Source of the DNA: Akkermansiaceae bacterium
Lineage (GTDB): Bacteria; Verrucomicrobiota; Verrucomicrobiia; Verrucomicrobiales; Akkermansiaceae
Direction: 5' to 3'
Assembly (NCBI GenBank): GCA_023301545.1
Contig: JALZUI010000043.1
Span: forward strand, 1-26,993
DNA length: 26,993 nucleotides
Shown: in pieces, positions 24,466-26,993 of the stretch
Layout of the letters: each line of letters opens with the position of its first letter
Numbering within the stretch: the first letter of the stretch is position 1
Program-made: the position numbers and the translations under genes
Notes under the pieces: generated by a model
Database searches by the model: none
The model's input: the letters and a program-made list of their open reading frames with translations, nothing else
Told to the model about the DNA's origin: nothing

Positions 24466-25893
24466 TCAAAAGTCGATGACAAATCCACCCGACTGCGTGC
24501 TGGTTACGGCCGCTGCAATTTCAGTGTGAACCCAGCGTAATTCGTACTGAGGGCCCCAGGAGTCGCTGACGGCGAGTTCGTTGGTCTCTTCATTGTACCC
24601 GATTATCAGGCAGATGTGATGATTATCTTCTCTTCTAAGTTGGCCCACTGTCTCATCTGCTTCGTTCTGGATAGTTTCAGCCCAAGCTTCAAAGTCGGTG
24701 ATGGATGTACGCTCTTTAGTCCTCTCATTCGCAATCTTATTGTAGGCTTTAAGGCTTCGCATTTGCCATAGTACAGGAACTCCCTCATCAATATAGGATT
24801 TCACATCACGTATTTTTAAGCCGCTCCCTAGGCTGATGTCTTTTATGCGTCTTGCTTTACTACGGACAATCCGTTTGGCATCTTTGGCGAGGAGTTGGGT
24901 GTTGGTTCCTCCGCCTGCAGTAGTGGCTGCGGTAGCGAGGAGGTACATGTCAGCGGGGACATTCATGTAGCGCATTGCACGTTCAAATGTGGCCGGTGCG
25001 CAGTATCCTTTGGGGCCTTGGTTTACCATTGGAATGTTATCAATCCAGACGTCCCCGTTATCATCTTGGCGCACGTTTTTAAGGTGGCTAGCTTTCACAA
25101 CCGCATCTTTGATAAACTTCACTTTTCCTTCCGCGTCTGCATTTTCTGTGCGCACGACTAGCAGGTGGACATATTCGCCTTTTTCAGCAGACATAAGAAA
25201 GGACTGCCCTCCAATATCCCAACGTTGAACTTTTCGCTTGGCCTCTTTTTCGCCATAATACTGTTCCACTGGCTCTCCCAAGGCTGCTGTAAGAGTCGTT
25301 TCTAACGCCGTTTCGTCAATTTTAATGGCGTCGTTGAGATCGAGCTCTACTTTTTCCCCTTCTGCTTTTTTGAAATGGTCAGCGCCACTGCCTACGGTAC
25401 TGTTGAAATCGCCTTTATTAGCGAAGACTAATGAGAGGTGCTCAGGCGTGTCGTCAGGCCCCCCGTAGATGGTGACAGAGTATGGACGGGCTCCTAGGAA
25501 TCGGTAATCAGCCTGCGGATACTTACGATAGCTGCTATTACTTTCCTTCAGGCTCTCTTTCTTCCAATTCAATCGCCCGGCGATTTCAGCTGCCTTTTCA
25601 TCCCAGAGATCACTTTCTCCAAAGAGATTGTGACCAATGGCTTCATTGATTTTGGTAAATGAGACCTCGCTCTCTGCTTTGGCGCTAGCTTGTAGTGCAC
25701 TGACGCTTTCTGCGGTTAGGCTGTCGAGGGGAACAGTGTAGCTTTTCCCATTGAGGAGAAAGGTAACTTCAGTCTCTGTCACGTTTGATGGAGTCACCTC
25801 TAGGGCTTTACCTGAGGCTTTTTGCGTGATTTGGAGGGCGTAGGCTTGCGTAAATAGAAATCCGCTAGCGAGGGTGAGTAAAATTTTCTTCAT
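24466..25893 (-). CDS. Secreted C39-like cysteine peptidase-type protein
   Basis: A 475-residue protein with a signal peptide (about 1-18, ending TQAYA). Residues about 20-65 form a small beta-rich domain with the pattern EVTPSNVTETEVTFLLNGKS followed by YTVPLDSLT, like the SHD1-like domains common in Planctomycetes and Verrucomicrobia. After an unrecognised middle part (about 70-285) comes a papain-fold domain with MVNQGPKGYCAPAT, where Q292 and C298 fit the oxyanion glutamine and nucleophile. H425 or H426 in DNHHICLI and D444 in AVSDSWG complete the Cys-His-Asp set. This fits the C39-like peptidase group, so peptidase or transglutaminase-like activity in the periplasm is likely. The real substrate is unknown. 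It lies 47 bases after the neighbouring lipoprotein gene on the same strand. Confidence 0.72.
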   Translation of the reverse strand: MKKILLTLASGFLFTQAYALQITQKASGKALEVTPSNVTETEVTFLLNGKSYTVPLDSLTAESVSALQASAKAESEVSFTKINEAIGHNLFGESDLWDEKAAEIAGRLNWKKESLKESNSSYRKYPQADYRFLGARPYSVTIYGGPDDTPEHLSLVFANKGDFNSTVGSGADHFKKAEGEKVELDLNDAIKIDETALETTLTAALGEPVEQYYGEKEAKRKVQRWDIGGQSFLMSAEKGEYVHLLVVRTENADAEGKVKFIKDAVVKASHLKNVRQDDNGDVWIDNIPMVNQGPKGYCAPATFERAMRYMNVPADMYLLATAATTAGGGTNTQLLAKDAKRIVRSKARRIKDISLGSGLKIRDVKSYIDEGVPVLWQMRSLKAYNKIANERTKERTSITDFEAWAETIQNEADETVGQLRREDNHHICLIIGYNEETNELAVSDSWGPQYELRWVHTEIAAAVTSTQSGGFVIDF

Positions 25894-25940
25894 AGAGGTC
25901 GTCTTATTTTATATACAGCGTTGCTTGTAAGTATAGTTGT

Positions 25941-26765
25941 TTAGAAAGGTTGCGCGTATGTATCGCAACGATTGTGCCAGCCCGCGCGCCAACGAGATTC
26001 GCCTCGGCCAGAAGGAGAGTTGGCTATACGGCGATCGAGCGCCCGCTTGGCAGAGCGTGAGAACTCGGCCGCACTCGCTTGTCCACCAGAAGTGCTTTTC
26101 ATCCCTTGAAGAACTTGCAGTAAACCCCATCCGTGACCATTGTAGCGCTCCTTGGAGCTGATGCCTTCTCCCTTAAAGTTTACGTAATCGATGAGGGCGT
26201 AGGTGCCGTTGGTGGTTTCGGAAAGTTTGTTGTAGTTCGCGAGTACTCTTTGGCGGTCTCCAGCAGGGGCGGCGGAGAGCATTTTACTGAGGGAGGCCTG
26301 TGACTTAGCGATGATGAAATCAGCCTGCACGGTGAGGTTGCTGGCGAGCCATTTTCGTAACCCAACGAGCTCGGAGGTGTTAAAGATCGAGTTAAACTGA
26401 GCGCGTGATGTCCACGGGCAATCCGCGTGGAGAGCGACAGCAGGAGGCTGTAGGCCTCGTTGCTTTGCAAACTGGATGAATTGCGGAAAGGACTCGGTAA
26501 AGGGGCCTTGCACTCCCTTAGGGTACCAAATAAAGTGGCCTATTCCTAAGGATGGAAAGTTCTCCCCTTCGTTCCATGCGGTTAATCCTGAGACCTTACG
26601 AGCGCTTTCATTCTGCCAAATCTTGTTCGCGATCTTCGTCCGTTGCGCAGCCGAAAGCTGAACTTTGGAGGTAGAGACAGGAGCCGCAGAAAGGCTCTGT
26701 GTGACAGGAGAAGGGCAGGAGGTCAGAACTGCTACAAGAGGAAGAATAGCTAAGAAACGCATCAT
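25941..26765 (-). CDS. Lysozyme-like conserved lipoprotein
   Basis: A 274-residue protein beginning MMRF; the first or second methionine may be used. The signal ends LTSC, with the cysteine at residue 17 counting from the first. The conserved block KIWQNESARKVSGLTAWNEG followed by SLGIGHFIWYPKG recurs in many bacterial hypothetical lipoproteins. The spacing of the glutamate (about residue 53) and the GIGHFIW motif resembles phage-type lysozyme folds, and NYNKL plus YALIDYVNFKGEG fits a muramidase-like helical core. Muramidase activity is inference. The final 25 residues carry several charged and cysteine-histidine residues (WHNRCDTYAQPF). It is probably co-transcribed with the C39-like gene; 47 bases separate them and both encode exported proteins. 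Confidence 0.68.
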   Translation of the reverse strand: MMRFLAILPLVAVLTSCPSPVTQSLSAAPVSTSKVQLSAAQRTKIANKIWQNESARKVSGLTAWNEGENFPSLGIGHFIWYPKGVQGPFTESFPQFIQFAKQRGLQPPAVALHADCPWTSRAQFNSIFNTSELVGLRKWLASNLTVQADFIIAKSQASLSKMLSAAPAGDRQRVLANYNKLSETTNGTYALIDYVNFKGEGISSKERYNGHGWGLLQVLQGMKSTSGGQASAAEFSRSAKRALDRRIANSPSGRGESRWRAGWHNRCDTYAQPF

Positions 26766-26993
26766 GACCGTATGACGCCAGAGTTTTACCTAATAATCAA
26801 TAAATTTCATTCATAGCCACAGAAGGTACCAAAGAAGAAGCCTTCCACACCCTGCGAGACCTCCGAAAGAGTATCTTCACGTAGCAACTGCTAGCAAAAC
26901 CCAATCGAAACGTCACCAGGCAACCCGTCTGGCAAAAGTAATGCCCAGAGAACTATGGAAATCCGTATTCTTCTCAAAAATAACGATTTTCAA
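26766..26993. other. Region without a supported gene
   Basis: Contains the leader of the minus-strand lipoprotein gene and about 170 further bases up to the window edge. An unbroken plus-strand frame reaches the edge, but it lacks a convincing start codon and is rich in arginine, serine and histidine, as chance frames often are. I see no tRNA, terminator or repeat that I can support here. Confidence 0.4.

Noticed and set aside
1..26993. tRNA, rRNA, CRISPR array, insertion sequence or prophage genes
   Set aside because: No cloverleaf, ribosomal, repeat-spacer, transposase or phage signature was seen on either strand.

Overview
The window is a dense, ordinary-looking bacterial chromosome segment of roughly even GC content. 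It carries 20 intact genes and one gene cut by the left edge; no gap between genes exceeds 300 bases. I saw no rRNA, tRNA, insertion sequence or CRISPR array. The mix of genes fits a Gram-negative, probably marine or aquatic member of the Verrucomicrobiota or a relative: many lipoproteins and outer-membrane export parts, a periplasmic sulfatase, a short glucose-6-phosphate isomerase with a C-terminal helical domain, an SHD1-like domain on a secreted protease-like protein, and very few recognisable Shine-Dalgarno sites. This placement is inference from gene content, not proof.

Left third (1-9327, all on the minus strand). Transcription runs from right to left. First comes a four-gene tripartite exporter: TolC-like lipoprotein, HlyD/MacA-like adaptor lipoprotein, LolD/MacB-type ATPase and FtsX-like permease. 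After 84 bases comes a tightly packed capsule export operon: KpsS-like Kdo transferase, KpsD/Wza-like export lipoprotein, KpsM-like permease, KpsT-like ATPase with an unusual lysine/alanine-rich tail, and a KpsE-like inner-membrane protein that runs off the left edge. Together the capsule genes would build the Kdo-containing lipid anchor and move the polysaccharide to the cell surface.

Centre (9455-17954). An AI-2E family membrane protein and RecG lie on the minus strand. ArgS (arginyl-tRNA synthetase) and a DHH-type manganese-dependent pyrophosphatase lie on the plus strand, divergent from recG. A strong bidirectional terminator separates the pyrophosphatase from a convergent AmtB ammonium transporter, and an unrecognised lipoprotein follows.

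Right third (17955-26993). A furA-katG oxidative stress cassette on the plus strand has a regulator strikingly like actinobacterial FurA and a candidate operator over its promoter. It ends in a terminator. On the minus strand follow a sulfatase, glucose-6-phosphate isomerase, a secreted C39-like cysteine peptidase-type protein and a lysozyme-like lipoprotein. The Pgi terminator lies directly against the sulfatase start codon, and the Pgi leader carries a tiny ORF with the best ribosome binding site I found in the window. The last 228 bases hold no gene I can support.
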